From: Acidimicrobiales bacterium
GTDB lineage: Bacteria; Actinomycetota; Acidimicrobiia; Acidimicrobiales; SHLQ01
Direction of reading: 5' to 3'
NCBI GenBank assembly: GCA_020629375.1
Contig: JAHDDK010000022.1
Span: 1-59,429 of the forward strand
DNA length: 59,429 nucleotides
Positions 1 to 11,216 of this stretch are shown here, piece by piece (the stretch's first letter is position 1; each line of letters begins with the position of its first letter). Below the pieces are notes generated by a model that did not search any database, was not told the DNA's origin, and saw only the letters and a list, made by a program, of their open reading frames with translations. The position numbers and the translations under genes are program-made.

Positions 1-1
1 C

Positions 2-196
2 GACCCGACACGCTGCCATGTGGCCGCCTGCGGGCCGACGGGGCTCGTCAACGCCGCGGTCGACGGCGCTCACCGACACGGCGTGCGCTCGATCGACACC
101 GAAGACTTCGACATCCGCTCGGGCATCGGCCCCGACCTGTCGAAGGACATCGATCAGCTCCTCACCAGGAAGCTGACCCTCACTCAATCCAGGTGA
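2..196 (+). CDS. C-terminal fragment of an FAD/NAD(P)-dependent oxidoreductase
   Basis: An open frame enters from the left edge and ends at TGA 194-196, giving the last 64 residues of a protein. It contains CGPTGLV, the usual form of the C-terminal NAD(P)-binding motif in ferredoxin-NADP-reductase-type domains. The stretch after it, TEDFDIRSGIGPDLSKDI, resembles the ends of actinobacterial ferric-reductase-like or flavin oxidoreductases. The electron partner cannot be told from this piece. Its last 17 bases overlap the end of the converging solute-binding protein gene. The family call is inference from a short motif. Confidence 0.6.
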   Translation, partial: DPTRCHVAACGPTGLVNAAVDGAHRHGVRSIDTEDFDIRSGIGPDLSKDIDQLLTRKLTLTQSR

Positions 197-1784
197 TGCC
201 CCCGAGGTCGAGTCCGCCATTCACCAACTGGACGTGCGCCACTCGCTCGCCGAGCGCCAGCGGCGACCGCAGCGACGCCACTGGCAAGATGCGCCACTCG
301 CCAACGATGGCATCGTCCACTGCACTCCACACCACTCGCTGCTCCGAGGCCGTGTCAGTAGACCGAGCGACCGAGATCAGATCGTCGAGGTCGCTATCGG
401 CCACGCCGAACACGTTGTCGACGCCACTCGAATGGAACGCGCCGCCGAGCATCCGCTCTGCCGAAGCCGAACCGCCAGCGGTCCCGAACCGGAAGAGCCC
501 AAGATCGCCAGCCCGAAGCGCTTGGCCATACGACTCGATCGGATGGGCACGAGCCGTCGCCACGAACCCGACCGTTCGCAACTGCGAGACGATCGCCTCG
601 GCGATGCGTTGCTCGCGGTCATCGCCATCGACCACGAAGTAGTCGACGGTGAAGGCACTGGCCTCCACGTCGATCTCGGCCACGATCTGTGCAGCTCGAT
701 CCGGGTCATGACACGTCGCCGAGCACTCCCCGCCGACATCGACGAACGACGTCATTACGCCGGCGAGCGGAAAGAACTCGTCGATCAGCGCCTCGGTGTC
801 GACGGCCTTCACGATCGCCTCTCGCACGGCCGGGTCGTCGAAGGGAGCGCGGTCGTGGTTCATCCCGAAGTACACGCGCTGCGCAGTCGGCGCCGTAGCG
901 GTCGCAGCCCCGAGCGGCGCGTCGACTGCATCAAAGCCCACGGCGACATCGGTTTCGCTCACCGCAAGCATGGTGAGCTCGGGATCCATGAGGACGTCGA
1001 TCGAATCGACCAGCCCAATCGTCGTTGAGGCCTCCAAGCGAAATCCGTCGTCCCACAAGGCCGTCGGCGTCATGGTCGTCGACGACGACAGCGGCAACGT
1101 GCCATCGGGCTCGGCCTCAGCCGGGAAGATCCCGAACGGGACTGCGGCAAGAAGCTCCAGCAGCGATTCTTCGGGTCGGGTGAGCGTGATCTGCACCGTC
1201 TCTTCATCGATGACGGCAAGGCCACGAACGGTCTCGCCGGACGGCTCGAACCATCCATCGACTGCGCCAAGGTGCGGACCGGTGATCGAGTCGGCACCCA
1301 ATGCGGCAACGCGGCCGAGACTTGCCACCACGTCGGCAGCCTCGATTGCTTCACCAGTGCTGAATTCGTGGCTTCCGAGCATGAAGGTCCACGTCAGGCG
1401 ATCGGGCGAGACCGACCAGCCATCAGCAATGAGCGGCTCGACGCTGCCCGTCGCCGGATCGATTCGGGTCAATCCATCGGTCAACAAGTCGGTGATCATC
1501 ACATCAACGGCGTCGGACTCATCGACGAGTTCGGGCGACACGAACCGGAACGTCGGCACGCTGACTCGCAACGTCCGGGGCTCGAGCGGCGGTTCTTCGA
1601 CCACCTCGTCCTCGGCGTCGCTGTCCGCCTCATCGTCGGCGAAGGCCAGCGAATCCGGGCTGGTGGTTGTCGTCGCCTCAATCAGATCGCGGCTTGCGGG
1701 AGCGGAGGTCTCCCCTCCCGAGCACGCGGAAACGAGAGCCGTACACAAGACCACGAGGAGCAGAGCATTCAGACGCGAGACCAC
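180..1784 (-). CDS. ABC transporter solute-binding lipoprotein (family 5, oligopeptide type)
   Basis: This 534-residue protein begins with a lipoprotein signal peptide: a hydrophobic stretch at about residues 6-20, then lipobox VSAC with Cys21. An acidic, Ser/Thr-rich linker follows (about residues 25-70). The body has features of SBP_bac_5 proteins such as DppA/OppA, including LIADGWSVSPDRLTWTF, GEAIEAADVV and the helix PAVREAIVKAVD. It should sit outside the membrane, anchored by lipid, and bind a peptide or similar solute. No permease or ATPase gene is next to it, so substrate and partners are unknown. The start is GTG without a clear Shine-Dalgarno sequence, so the exact N-terminus is uncertain, but the signal peptide supports it. 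Confidence 0.85.
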   Translation of the reverse strand: MVSRLNALLLVVLCTALVSACSGGETSAPASRDLIEATTTTSPDSLAFADDEADSDAEDEVVEEPPLEPRTLRVSVPTFRFVSPELVDESDAVDVMITDLLTDGLTRIDPATGSVEPLIADGWSVSPDRLTWTFMLGSHEFSTGEAIEAADVVASLGRVAALGADSITGPHLGAVDGWFEPSGETVRGLAVIDEETVQITLTRPEESLLELLAAVPFGIFPAEAEPDGTLPLSSSTTMTPTALWDDGFRLEASTTIGLVDSIDVLMDPELTMLAVSETDVAVGFDAVDAPLGAATATAPTAQRVYFGMNHDRAPFDDPAVREAIVKAVDTEALIDEFFPLAGVMTSFVDVGGECSATCHDPDRAAQIVAEIDVEASAFTVDYFVVDGDDREQRIAEAIVSQLRTVGFVATARAHPIESYGQALRAGDLGLFRFGTAGGSASAERMLGGAFHSSGVDNVFGVADSDLDDLISVARSTDTASEQRVVWSAVDDAIVGEWRILPVASLRSPLALGERVAHVQLVNGGLDLGGITWIE

Positions 1785-1878
1785 CTGGGCCCATCGGCAC
1801 CCGATCCCAAAAAGTTGACCCGAATCCGATCACGAGTTCGAGTCGACGACCCCAAAGCGGCAGGGGCCGACGTGCGAC

Positions 1879-2109
1879 TCAGAACGGGAAGAGCAGCGCC
1901 AGCGAAACGGTCGTGAAGGTGTACGCCGTGGCGACCAGGATCGTGATCCGATTGAGGTTCTGTTCGACCACAGTCGACCCGGCCGATGTCGCGCCAAGAC
2001 CACCGCCGAACATATCGGACAGGCCGCCGCCCTTACCCGAGTGAAGCAGGACGAGGAAGATGAGCCCAAGGCTCAACAAGACGTGGATGACGAGAACAGG
2101 CCAGAACAT
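1879..2109 (-). CDS. secG: Preprotein translocase subunit SecG
   Basis: The 76-residue protein has two hydrophobic segments (about 3-22 and 55-74). Between them lies the Gly-rich stretch HSGKGGGLSDMFGGG, which is characteristic of SecG, the small subunit of the SecYEG channel. The length is normal for the family. It is the last gene of the gap-pgk-tpiA-secG run, 29 bp beyond the tpiA stop codon, which is the common actinobacterial arrangement. An AGGAGT-like ribosome site lies just before the ATG. Confidence 0.95.
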   Translation of the reverse strand: MFWPVLVIHVLLSLGLIFLVLLHSGKGGGLSDMFGGGLGATSAGSTVVEQNLNRITILVATAYTFTTVSLALLFPF

Positions 2110-2138
2110 GAGTACTCCTCGAAAGGGACCCCGACAGA

Positions 2139-2915
2139 TTAGCGGAGCCGGTACTGGATGCAGTGCGCGAAGTCTTCGGGCACCAAAGAGGCACCACCGA
2201 TGAGCGCGCCATCGATGTCGGCCTGCGCCATCAACTCGGGAGCAGTACCCGGCTTGACCGACCCGCCGTACTGGATCCGAATCGAGCCGGCGGCATCGGC
2301 GCCGAACTTCTCACCAATCGTCGACCGGATCAGCGCACACACCTCTTGGGCGTCATCGGGAGTTGCCGTCGCCCCAGTACCAATCGCCCAGATCGGCTCG
2401 TACGCGACCACGAGCTCGCCCACCGTCGCCTTCTTGACGCCGACCAGCCCTTCGAGCACCTGGGTGACGATGTGGTCTTCCATCTCGCCGGCTTCGCGCT
2501 GCTCGAGCGTCTCGCCGACGGCCATGATCGGCGTCATCTCGTGCTTGAGGATCGCCTTGACCTTGCGGTTGACGTCCTCGTTCGTCTCCCCGAAGTGCTG
2601 TCGGCGCTCCGAGTGGCCACAGATCACGTAGCTCACGCTCAGCTTCTGCAGCATCGTCGGCGAGATCTCGCCCGTGAACGCCCCCTTGGCCTCCCAGTGG
2701 CAGTTCTGCGCACCGAGAGCGATCGGGATCTTGTCGGCCTCGAGCACCGTCTGCACCGACCGGAGGTCGGTGAAGGGCGGATGGATCGACACGTCGACCG
2801 CCTCGATGTCGTCCTTGGTGAGTCCGTAACTCAGCTTCTGGACGAGCTGAATCGCCTCGAAGTGATTGCAGTTCATCTTCCAGTTGCCACTGATCAGTGG
2901 CTTGCGGTCTGCCAT
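2139..2915 (-). CDS. tpiA: Triosephosphate isomerase
   Basis: This 258-residue enzyme interconverts dihydroxyacetone phosphate and glyceraldehyde 3-phosphate in glycolysis. All catalytic signatures are visible: GNWKMN with the active-site Lys near the N-terminus, CGHSERR with the catalytic His, YEPIWAIGTG with the catalytic Glu and start of the mobile loop, and YGGSVKPG for phosphate binding. The frame stays open upstream to 3365, but that part is antisense-type noise over pgk. The ATG at 2915 gives the family N-terminus MADRKPLISGNWKMN. It follows pgk after a 34-bp gap. Confidence 0.97.
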   Translation of the reverse strand: MADRKPLISGNWKMNCNHFEAIQLVQKLSYGLTKDDIEAVDVSIHPPFTDLRSVQTVLEADKIPIALGAQNCHWEAKGAFTGEISPTMLQKLSVSYVICGHSERRQHFGETNEDVNRKVKAILKHEMTPIMAVGETLEQREAGEMEDHIVTQVLEGLVGVKKATVGELVVAYEPIWAIGTGATATPDDAQEVCALIRSTIGEKFGADAAGSIRIQYGGSVKPGTAPELMAQADIDGALIGGASLVPEDFAHCIQYRLR

Positions 2916-2949
2916 GTCGAAATTCCTGTCTTGTGACTGTGGTTCTGGC

Positions 2950-5210
<2,261 letters not shown>

Positions 5211-5280
5211 TCATGCATCACAACGGGTGGCTATCTACCCAACAGATAGCGCGGCATTTCGCCGCACTCCGTGTGCGGGC

Positions 5281-6144
5281 TCAGCCCGACGTCGACGCCC
5301 GCTCGACGTCTCGATGCGACACGACTGGGTCGTGCCCTGCCCGACCGAGTAGCTGTGCGACCTCTTCGGCGATCGCCACCGAGCGATGCTGGCCGCCCGT
5401 GCAACCGAACGCGATCGTCAGATACGACTTGCCCTCCTGCACGTACGCCGGCATCACGAGACCGAGCAGCCGCTCCATCCGTTCGACGAACGTTGCGGTG
5501 ATCGGTTGGCCGAGCACGTACTCGCTAACCGCCGCGTCCAATCCCGTCTTGGGCCGCAACTCCTCGACCCAATGCGGGTTCGGCAAGAAGCGGCAGTCGA
5601 TCACGATGTCCACATCGAGCGGCAGCCCGTGTTTGTACCCGAACGACATCACCGTCGTCTGCATCCCGCCACCAGGCGAGTCGGTCCCGAACATCGTCAC
5701 CAACCGGTCACGCAACTGGTGCACGTTCAGGTCGCTCGTGTCGATCACCACATCGGCCTCGGCCTTCACGGCCTCCAACGCGGCGCGCTCGCCCTCGATC
5801 GTCTCCGCCAGCCCCATGTCACCGAAGGGGTGCCGCCGCCGCGTCGACTCGTACCGGGCAACGAGAACCGGCGTCGACGCTTCGAGAAACAAGATCCGTA
5901 CACGCTTGCCACTGCCGCGCAGCTCGGCGATCGCCGCGAGCAACTGATCGACACGCGATCCACCCGGCACCGCAAGGGCGACATTCGAGATCGTCGACCC
6001 GGGCGCATCCGCCAGCTCGCCAACCTTCGAGATCAGCGCCGGCGGCAGATTGTCGATCACGAACCAGCCGTGATCCTCGAGCACATTCGCCGCATGCGAA
6101 CGCCCAGCACCCGAGTTTCCGGTGACGACGACGAATTCGCTCAC
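5281..6144 (-). CDS. rapZ: RapZ/YvcJ-family nucleotide-binding protein
   Basis: This P-loop ATPase/GTPase of about 287 residues has Walker A GNSGAGRS at its N-terminus, followed by VIDNLPP, the family hallmark. Later come VIDCRFLPNPHWV and the C-terminal IAFGCTGGQHRSV. In Escherichia coli RapZ controls an RNase E-dependent small-RNA circuit; in Gram-positive bacteria the role is unclear. I chose the GTG at 6144 because its GTGA overlaps the stop of the methyltransferase upstream. An ATG at 6165 would add 7 residues. In most actinobacteria yvcK and whiA follow rapZ; here gap follows directly. Confidence 0.93.
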   Translation of the reverse strand: MSEFVVVTGNSGAGRSHAANVLEDHGWFVIDNLPPALISKVGELADAPGSTISNVALAVPGGSRVDQLLAAIAELRGSGKRVRILFLEASTPVLVARYESTRRRHPFGDMGLAETIEGERAALEAVKAEADVVIDTSDLNVHQLRDRLVTMFGTDSPGGGMQTTVMSFGYKHGLPLDVDIVIDCRFLPNPHWVEELRPKTGLDAAVSEYVLGQPITATFVERMERLLGLVMPAYVQEGKSYLTIAFGCTGGQHRSVAIAEEVAQLLGRAGHDPVVSHRDVERASTSG

Positions 6145-6875
6145 GGCTCCGAGCGTAGTTGGCACACGAGCACCAGCAGTCGGGGAATCGCCCGCGCCGC
6201 CTCGAAATACGGTGAACGGTCGATGAATCCCTGCGGCGGCGGTGGCTCGTGCATCTCTCGAAGATCCAGCCTTGCCCCAACCAGCGCATTGAGATAGCGG
6301 TGCATCGGACGGTGCACAAACGGGATGAACACATCCTTTCGCACCTCCTCCACAATCGACTGCTCCACGAGGTACTCGCCGATCCGCCAGTACTGGTCAG
6401 GTGGATCCATCACGTGATCGTCGATCCAGCCACTGCCCGGGGTCTGCAGCAACGGATGGTTGAGGAAGAACGCGAATCGACCGCCGGGCCGCAACACCCG
6501 GGCAACCTCGGCGATCGCCGACTCGAGCGGATCGATGTGTTCGAACACCAAGCACGCCACGACCGCATCGAACGACCCGTCAGCGAACGGCAGATCGTGC
6601 GCCCCGGCCAACCCGTAGTTCGCGCCACCGCCACGGGCGTCAGCCTCGATGACCTGCGCCCGCGTCGGATCCACCCCGACAACCTCGGCTCCCTGGCTCG
6701 CGAAGAGTCGGGCCAGCTGACCCTCGCCTGTCCCGAGGTCGAGCACCCGCTCATACCCGTCGAGCAGCTGGGCCGCGAGCGGCAGGATTTGCTCCTCGTA
6801 CTCCGGATCGGCGCCATCGGTGAACTCGTCCTGCCACCATTGGGCATGCTGCTCCCACAACGCGGGATCGCTCAT
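6141..6875 (-). CDS. Class I SAM-dependent methyltransferase
   Basis: The protein (about 244 residues) carries the SAM-binding motif I VLDLGTGEGQLARLF and then VVGVDPTRAQVIEA. Motif LPFADGSFDAVVACLVFEHI and the RVLRPGGRFAFF strand are typical of the Methyltransf_11 group. No membrane segment is visible. The acceptor is unknown. It is encoded between a membrane propeller-like protein and rapZ and overlaps rapZ by 4 bp, so it should be expressed with rapZ. A GTG one codon before the ATG is an alternative start. Confidence 0.85.
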   Translation of the reverse strand: MSDPALWEQHAQWWQDEFTDGADPEYEEQILPLAAQLLDGYERVLDLGTGEGQLARLFASQGAEVVGVDPTRAQVIEADARGGGANYGLAGAHDLPFADGSFDAVVACLVFEHIDPLESAIAEVARVLRPGGRFAFFLNHPLLQTPGSGWIDDHVMDPPDQYWRIGEYLVEQSIVEEVRKDVFIPFVHRPMHRYLNALVGARLDLREMHEPPPPQGFIDRSPYFEAARAIPRLLVLVCQLRSEP

Positions 6876-6880
6876 CACGC

Positions 6881-8194
6881 TCAGCCGTCGGTATCGGCAG
6901 TGGTGTCCGCTGCGGTGTCGGCGGCGTCGGGATTTGCCGACGCCACACGCACCAAGGTGGCGACTGCGTCATCGACAGCGACATAGACGGCGCTCGCCCC
7001 GCGGAACAGACCAGTTGGTTCGGCTGGCAGCTGGGTTCGGCTCACGATCGCACTCGTGCGCGTGTCGACCTCGATCAGTGTCGTCCCCGAGCGAAGACCA
7101 ACCCACACGCTCGTGTCCGCAAACACCGCATCGACAGGATCCCGGCCCACCGGCACCGTGACCAACACCGATCCCGTCACCGGGTCGATCCTGCGAAGCG
7201 AGCCGTCTGCTGCCGACAACGCCCACAATGCATCGGGTCCCGCCGTAATCGAGACAACATCTTGGCCAGCATCGATTGGCGTCACCCGGAAGTCCGCCGT
7301 GTTGACGCTGTAAACGATGCCGCTCTCGCCAAGCGCCCACACCGCTCCGGCGCCCGCAGCCAGATCCGTGATCGGTTCGGGAAGGGGAACCGTCATCAGA
7401 ATCGACCCATCAGATCGACGAAGACGGATCAACTCGTTCGTCGCCGTCGAAAACGTCCAGAACCGCCGACCGTTCGGCGTGAGATAGTCGACCGCGCCGA
7501 TCTCGATCGCCGGGCGATCTTCCTCGCCGGTGATCGAGATGACCTCGATCCGACCGGCATCGGTCGCAATCCAGGCTTCGCGCGCCTCGGCAAACATGCC
7601 AACCGGAGAACCCGTCAACTGACCGGTGCCGGTCACCTCACCATCAAAGCCGTCTCCCCACACCGCCCAGCGGCCGCTCGCGTCGATCGCCAAGAGCCGG
7701 TTGCGTTCCTCATCGATGTACGCAGGAAGAAATGGCGCGTCGATCACCGACAAGCGCCCCTCGGGCACCTCCGCAAGCAGCGGGCGGATCTCCTCCACCT
7801 CGCCCCGCAATCGCTCGTTCTCGGCCTCGAGCGCGGCGACCTCGGCCTCGAGCCGTTCGACATCCTCGGAGTTGTCTGGCTCTGTCTCGGTGGCCGTCCG
7901 GGCCGCTGCGAGCTCATCACGAAGCTCCCCAACGTCCGCCTCCGCCCGCTGCCACAACGCACCGAGAAGTCCGCACAGAACAGCGAGCGTGACCGCGGCG
8001 ACCAACAAGGCCCAACTGCGACGTCGCGTCGGCGGAGCCTTGGGAACCGCGACCGACTCGCTCACCACGACCGGCGTCGATTCGGTCGTGGTGTCGCCCA
8101 ACGGCGGGTCGTCGAGGAGGGAACTTGGGCTCGAACCACGAGCCACATCGTCGGACACCGCCACATCATCCCCGCGCGCAGGGCCGCACTTCAA
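6881..8194 (-). CDS. Membrane-anchored coiled-coil protein with beta-propeller-like repeats
   Basis: I do not recognise a named family for this 437-residue protein. It has a polar cytoplasmic N-terminus (about 1-60) ending in RRR, then one transmembrane helix (about 62-82). A heptad-rich coiled coil rich in Glu, Leu and Ala follows (about 85-145), then an extracytoplasmic region with repeated units of the type LWALSAADGSLRRIDPVTG. Those resemble the blades of Virginiamycin-B-lyase/NHL-like or PQQ-like propellers. The tail is low-complexity (Asp, Ala, Thr). It probably senses or binds something outside the cell, but that is inference. It lies between uvrC and the methyltransferase. Confidence 0.7.
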   Translation of the reverse strand: MKCGPARGDDVAVSDDVARGSSPSSLLDDPPLGDTTTESTPVVVSESVAVPKAPPTRRRSWALLVAAVTLAVLCGLLGALWQRAEADVGELRDELAAARTATETEPDNSEDVERLEAEVAALEAENERLRGEVEEIRPLLAEVPEGRLSVIDAPFLPAYIDEERNRLLAIDASGRWAVWGDGFDGEVTGTGQLTGSPVGMFAEAREAWIATDAGRIEVISITGEEDRPAIEIGAVDYLTPNGRRFWTFSTATNELIRLRRSDGSILMTVPLPEPITDLAAGAGAVWALGESGIVYSVNTADFRVTPIDAGQDVVSITAGPDALWALSAADGSLRRIDPVTGSVLVTVPVGRDPVDAVFADTSVWVGLRSGTTLIEVDTRTSAIVSRTQLPAEPTGLFRGASAVYVAVDDAVATLVRVASANPDAADTAADTTADTDG

Positions 8195-8242
8195 GGCGCA
8201 CGCCCGAACAGTTGATGATCATGGGTTCCCCGCCGCCTTCCG

Positions 8243-10093
8243 TTAGTTCTGGTGCAAGTGCCGCCACACATTGTCGGCGACAGCGTCCGGCAGCCAACTC
8301 AAGGACCGTAGCTCGTCGGCGGTCGCTGCCTTGACCGCCTTCACCCCACCGAGCTCCTTCACCAATCGAGCTTTGCGTGTCGGCCCGAGGCCGTCGATGC
8401 CGTCGAGCGCTGACGCCGTCATGCGTTTGCCCCGAAGCTGACGGTGATACGTGATGGCAAAGCGATGCGACTCATCGCGGATGCGTTGAAGCATGTACAG
8501 CGCCTCCGACTGTCGAGGGAGCCGAATCGCGTCCGAACGGCCAGGCACGAACACCTCCTCGAATTGCTTCGCAAGCGACACGATCGGGATCTCGTCCTCC
8601 AACCCGAGCTCCCTCAGCACCTCGAGCGACGCGGACAACTGGCCCTTGCCGCCGTCGACCACGATCAGGTTCGGCGGGTACGCGAACTTCCCTCGCTCCT
8701 CGACCGGCTTGGCCCGATCCGACAGGTAGTTCGTGAGGCGACGCTCGAGCACCTCGGCCATCGCCGCAAAGTCGTTGTTGCCGTCCACCGTGCGAATCTT
8801 GAACCGGCGATAGTCCGACTTCTTCGGGAGTCCGTCCTCGACGACCACCATCGATCCGACATAGTCCGTGCCCTGAATGTGGCTCATGTCGTAGCACTCG
8901 ATGCGCAGCGGTGCGTCGGGCAGGTCCAGATACTCCTGCAGCTCGTTGAGTGCCCGTGACCGCGAGTTGTGATCCGAGGCTCGCTTTAGGCGATGCCGGG
9001 TGAACGACTCCTGCGCGTTGCGCGTCACCGTTTCGAGCAACGCCCGCTTGTCTCCGCGTTGCGGTATCCGCACCTGCACCGCCGACCCTCGCAACTCGCC
9101 CATCCACGCCGCATACAGCTCGGGATCGCTCGGCTCGACCGGCACCAGCACCTGCTTTGGATACCCAACAGCCGGTTCTTCGCTGTACACGCCTTCGAGG
9201 ATCCGGTCGGTGAGTTCGGCATCGTCGAGGTCTTCGACCTTGTCGACCACGAACCCACGCCGGCCGACGACTCGACCCTTCCGCACGAAGAAGACCTGGA
9301 CAGCTGACTCGAGCTCGTCCCCATGGATACCGATCACGTCGAAGTCATCGCTGCGGGCGCCGACCATCTGCTGTTTCTCGATCGCCTTGCGGACCGATCC
9401 GAGCTGGTCCCGGAGCCGGGCAGCGAGTTCGTATTCGTAGTCGTCGGAAGCGGCCCGCATGCGGGCTTCGAGGTCAGCGACCACCGCGTCGGTGTCGCCG
9501 TCGAGAAAGGCGACCAAGTCTTCAACCAGGGCGGCGTACTCGTCCGGCGTGATCTCGCCGACACATGGGCCCGAACACTTCTCGATGTGGAAGAGCAGGC
9601 AGGGCCGGCCGAGCTTGGCGTGACGTTCCAACTTGTTGTCCGAGCACGTCCGGATGGGGAACGTTCGCAATAGCAGATCGAGTGTTTCTCGGATCGCGTA
9701 TGCATGCCCGTAGGGCCCGAAGTACCGAGTGCCCTTTCGCTTCTTGCCCCGCATCACCATCGCCCGTGGCCACTCGTCCGATTCGGTCACCGCCAAGAAC
9801 GGATAAGACTTGTCGTCGACGAGACGGATGTTGAACCGTGGCCGGTGCTGTTTGATCAACGAGTACTCGAGCATCAGCGCTTCGAGTTCGTTGTCGACCT
9901 GGATCCACTCCACCGACTCGGCCGTCCGAACCATCTGCGCAGTCCGCATGGGCAAGTTCTTCTGGAAGTAGTTGGAGAGTCGGCTCCGGAGGCTCTTCGC
10001 CTTGCCCACGTAGATCACTCGACCATCGCGATCCTTGAACTGATACGAGCCCGGCGTGTCCGGAATCGTGCCAGCGGGAGGACGGGTGACCAC
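8243..10093 (-). CDS. uvrC: Excinuclease ABC subunit C
   Basis: This 616-residue subunit makes the two incisions in nucleotide excision repair. Domains in order are: GIY-YIG nuclease (about 10-95, with PGSYQFKDRDGRVIYVGKAK), a Cys cluster around CLLFHIEKCSGPCVG, a UVR helix pair (about 200-240, with EYELAARLRDQL) that binds UvrB, an RNase-H-like nuclease containing ECYDMSHIQG and IVVDGGKGQL, and C-terminal helix-hairpin-helix motifs (LDGIDGLGPTRKARL). The start is GTG at 10093. uvrA and uvrB lie about 5 kb away on the same strand, separated by a surface-glycan gene cluster. Confidence 0.97.
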   Translation of the reverse strand: MVTRPPAGTIPDTPGSYQFKDRDGRVIYVGKAKSLRSRLSNYFQKNLPMRTAQMVRTAESVEWIQVDNELEALMLEYSLIKQHRPRFNIRLVDDKSYPFLAVTESDEWPRAMVMRGKKRKGTRYFGPYGHAYAIRETLDLLLRTFPIRTCSDNKLERHAKLGRPCLLFHIEKCSGPCVGEITPDEYAALVEDLVAFLDGDTDAVVADLEARMRAASDDYEYELAARLRDQLGSVRKAIEKQQMVGARSDDFDVIGIHGDELESAVQVFFVRKGRVVGRRGFVVDKVEDLDDAELTDRILEGVYSEEPAVGYPKQVLVPVEPSDPELYAAWMGELRGSAVQVRIPQRGDKRALLETVTRNAQESFTRHRLKRASDHNSRSRALNELQEYLDLPDAPLRIECYDMSHIQGTDYVGSMVVVEDGLPKKSDYRRFKIRTVDGNNDFAAMAEVLERRLTNYLSDRAKPVEERGKFAYPPNLIVVDGGKGQLSASLEVLRELGLEDEIPIVSLAKQFEEVFVPGRSDAIRLPRQSEALYMLQRIRDESHRFAITYHRQLRGKRMTASALDGIDGLGPTRKARLVKELGGVKAVKAATADELRSLSWLPDAVADNVWRHLHQN

Positions 10094-10208
10094 TCGAGCA
10101 TCCTACGGTCGAGCCCCAGCTGCACGGGGAGCGTTTTCGTGGCGAATGTGCGGAGCGACTAGCGTCTGCGACGTACCGGCCGGGGCGGACCAGGAGGCAA
10201 AGAACACT

Positions 10209-11216
10209 GTGAGCATCCTGCTCGTCGTACAAGCAGGCCAGGACGGCACCGACCGTCGTCGCCGTCAGATGGCATCATTCGCCAACACGTCGGTCTTGTC
10301 CGTCGCCCTTCATCGCCTTCGGGACTACGCCGATGGTCCCGTGGTGGTCGCGATCAGCGACCTCCCAGCCGACGACGAGATCGAGGCCCTCGCCCGCGCC
10401 AACGGCGCCGCAGCCGTGCGGGGACCGTCCGACGACCTTCTCGCTCGCTACGTCGAGGTCATTGCGGACTATCCCGCCGAACACCTCGTTCGGGTAACTG
10501 CCGATTCGCCATTCATCGATCACCACCTCGTCAGCCAAGTCGTCCGCACACACATCGACACGAACGCGGACTACACGTCAAACACGCTGCTCCGCACCCA
10601 TCCACTCGGCCTGGAGGTCGAGGCCATCCGTTCCGATGCGATCCTCGACGCTGCCGAGCAAGCGACCGACCCTCGCGAGCGAGCCGGAGTGACAACCTTT
10701 GTCCAGCGGCGGCCCTCGACATATGTGCTCGCCTCGACCGCCGCTCCTGCCGACTACGAGGACCACGATTGGCGCGTCACCGACGCTGCGTCGCTCACGC
10801 GGCTCACCGAGCTCCTCAACAAGTCTGGCGGCGACCTCTCGCTTCCCTGGGACAAACTCGCCGCGTTCGACCGGCCGAACCCTCCCGCGGGCCCGATCCG
10901 GCTCCGAGTGGCACGCGAGAACGTCGCAGCCGCGCTGCCCATGATGACCGAGACACTCGGCTATCCCCCCGACCCGATGCCGATCCATGACGCGGCGCGC
11001 CGAAGCTGGGGTGTGTGGGCAGGAGAAGAGCTCGTTGGGGCGATCGTCGTGTCCGTCCAGAACGGATGGGGCACACTCGCCGGTTCATTCGTGCCGGGCC
11101 TCGACGGCACGCTCGCCGCTCAGGCGCTGCAGGCGCTCGATGATCGACTTCTCGCAGACGATCAGGTCATTGCCCTGACCGTCGATGGATCACGAATCCG
11201 CACCTACCGCAGCTGA
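10209..11216 (+). CDS. SpsF-like cytidylyltransferase homologue with extra C-terminal domain
   Basis: The first 230 or so residues of this 335-residue protein follow the SpsF/CMP-KDO-synthetase pattern: ISDLPADDEIEALARANG, VRGPSDDLLARYVEV, VRVTADSPFIDHHLV and DWRVTDAASLTRL. Relatives activate sugars such as pseudaminic or legionaminic acid with CTP. The N-terminal nucleotide loop, normally ARxGSxRLPGK, is replaced by QAGQDGTDRRRRQ, so activity is doubtful. A further domain of about 100 residues (WGVWAGEELVGAIVV) looks faintly like an acetyltransferase core. The start is GTG with AGGAGG 11 bases upstream; upstream frame extension is rejected. It converges on the next gene and overlaps it. Confidence 0.75.
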   Translation: MSILLVVQAGQDGTDRRRRQMASFANTSVLSVALHRLRDYADGPVVVAISDLPADDEIEALARANGAAAVRGPSDDLLARYVEVIADYPAEHLVRVTADSPFIDHHLVSQVVRTHIDTNADYTSNTLLRTHPLGLEVEAIRSDAILDAAEQATDPRERAGVTTFVQRRPSTYVLASTAAPADYEDHDWRVTDAASLTRLTELLNKSGGDLSLPWDKLAAFDRPNPPAGPIRLRVARENVAAALPMMTETLGYPPDPMPIHDAARRSWGVWAGEELVGAIVVSVQNGWGTLAGSFVPGLDGTLAAQALQALDDRLLADDQVIALTVDGSRIRTYRS

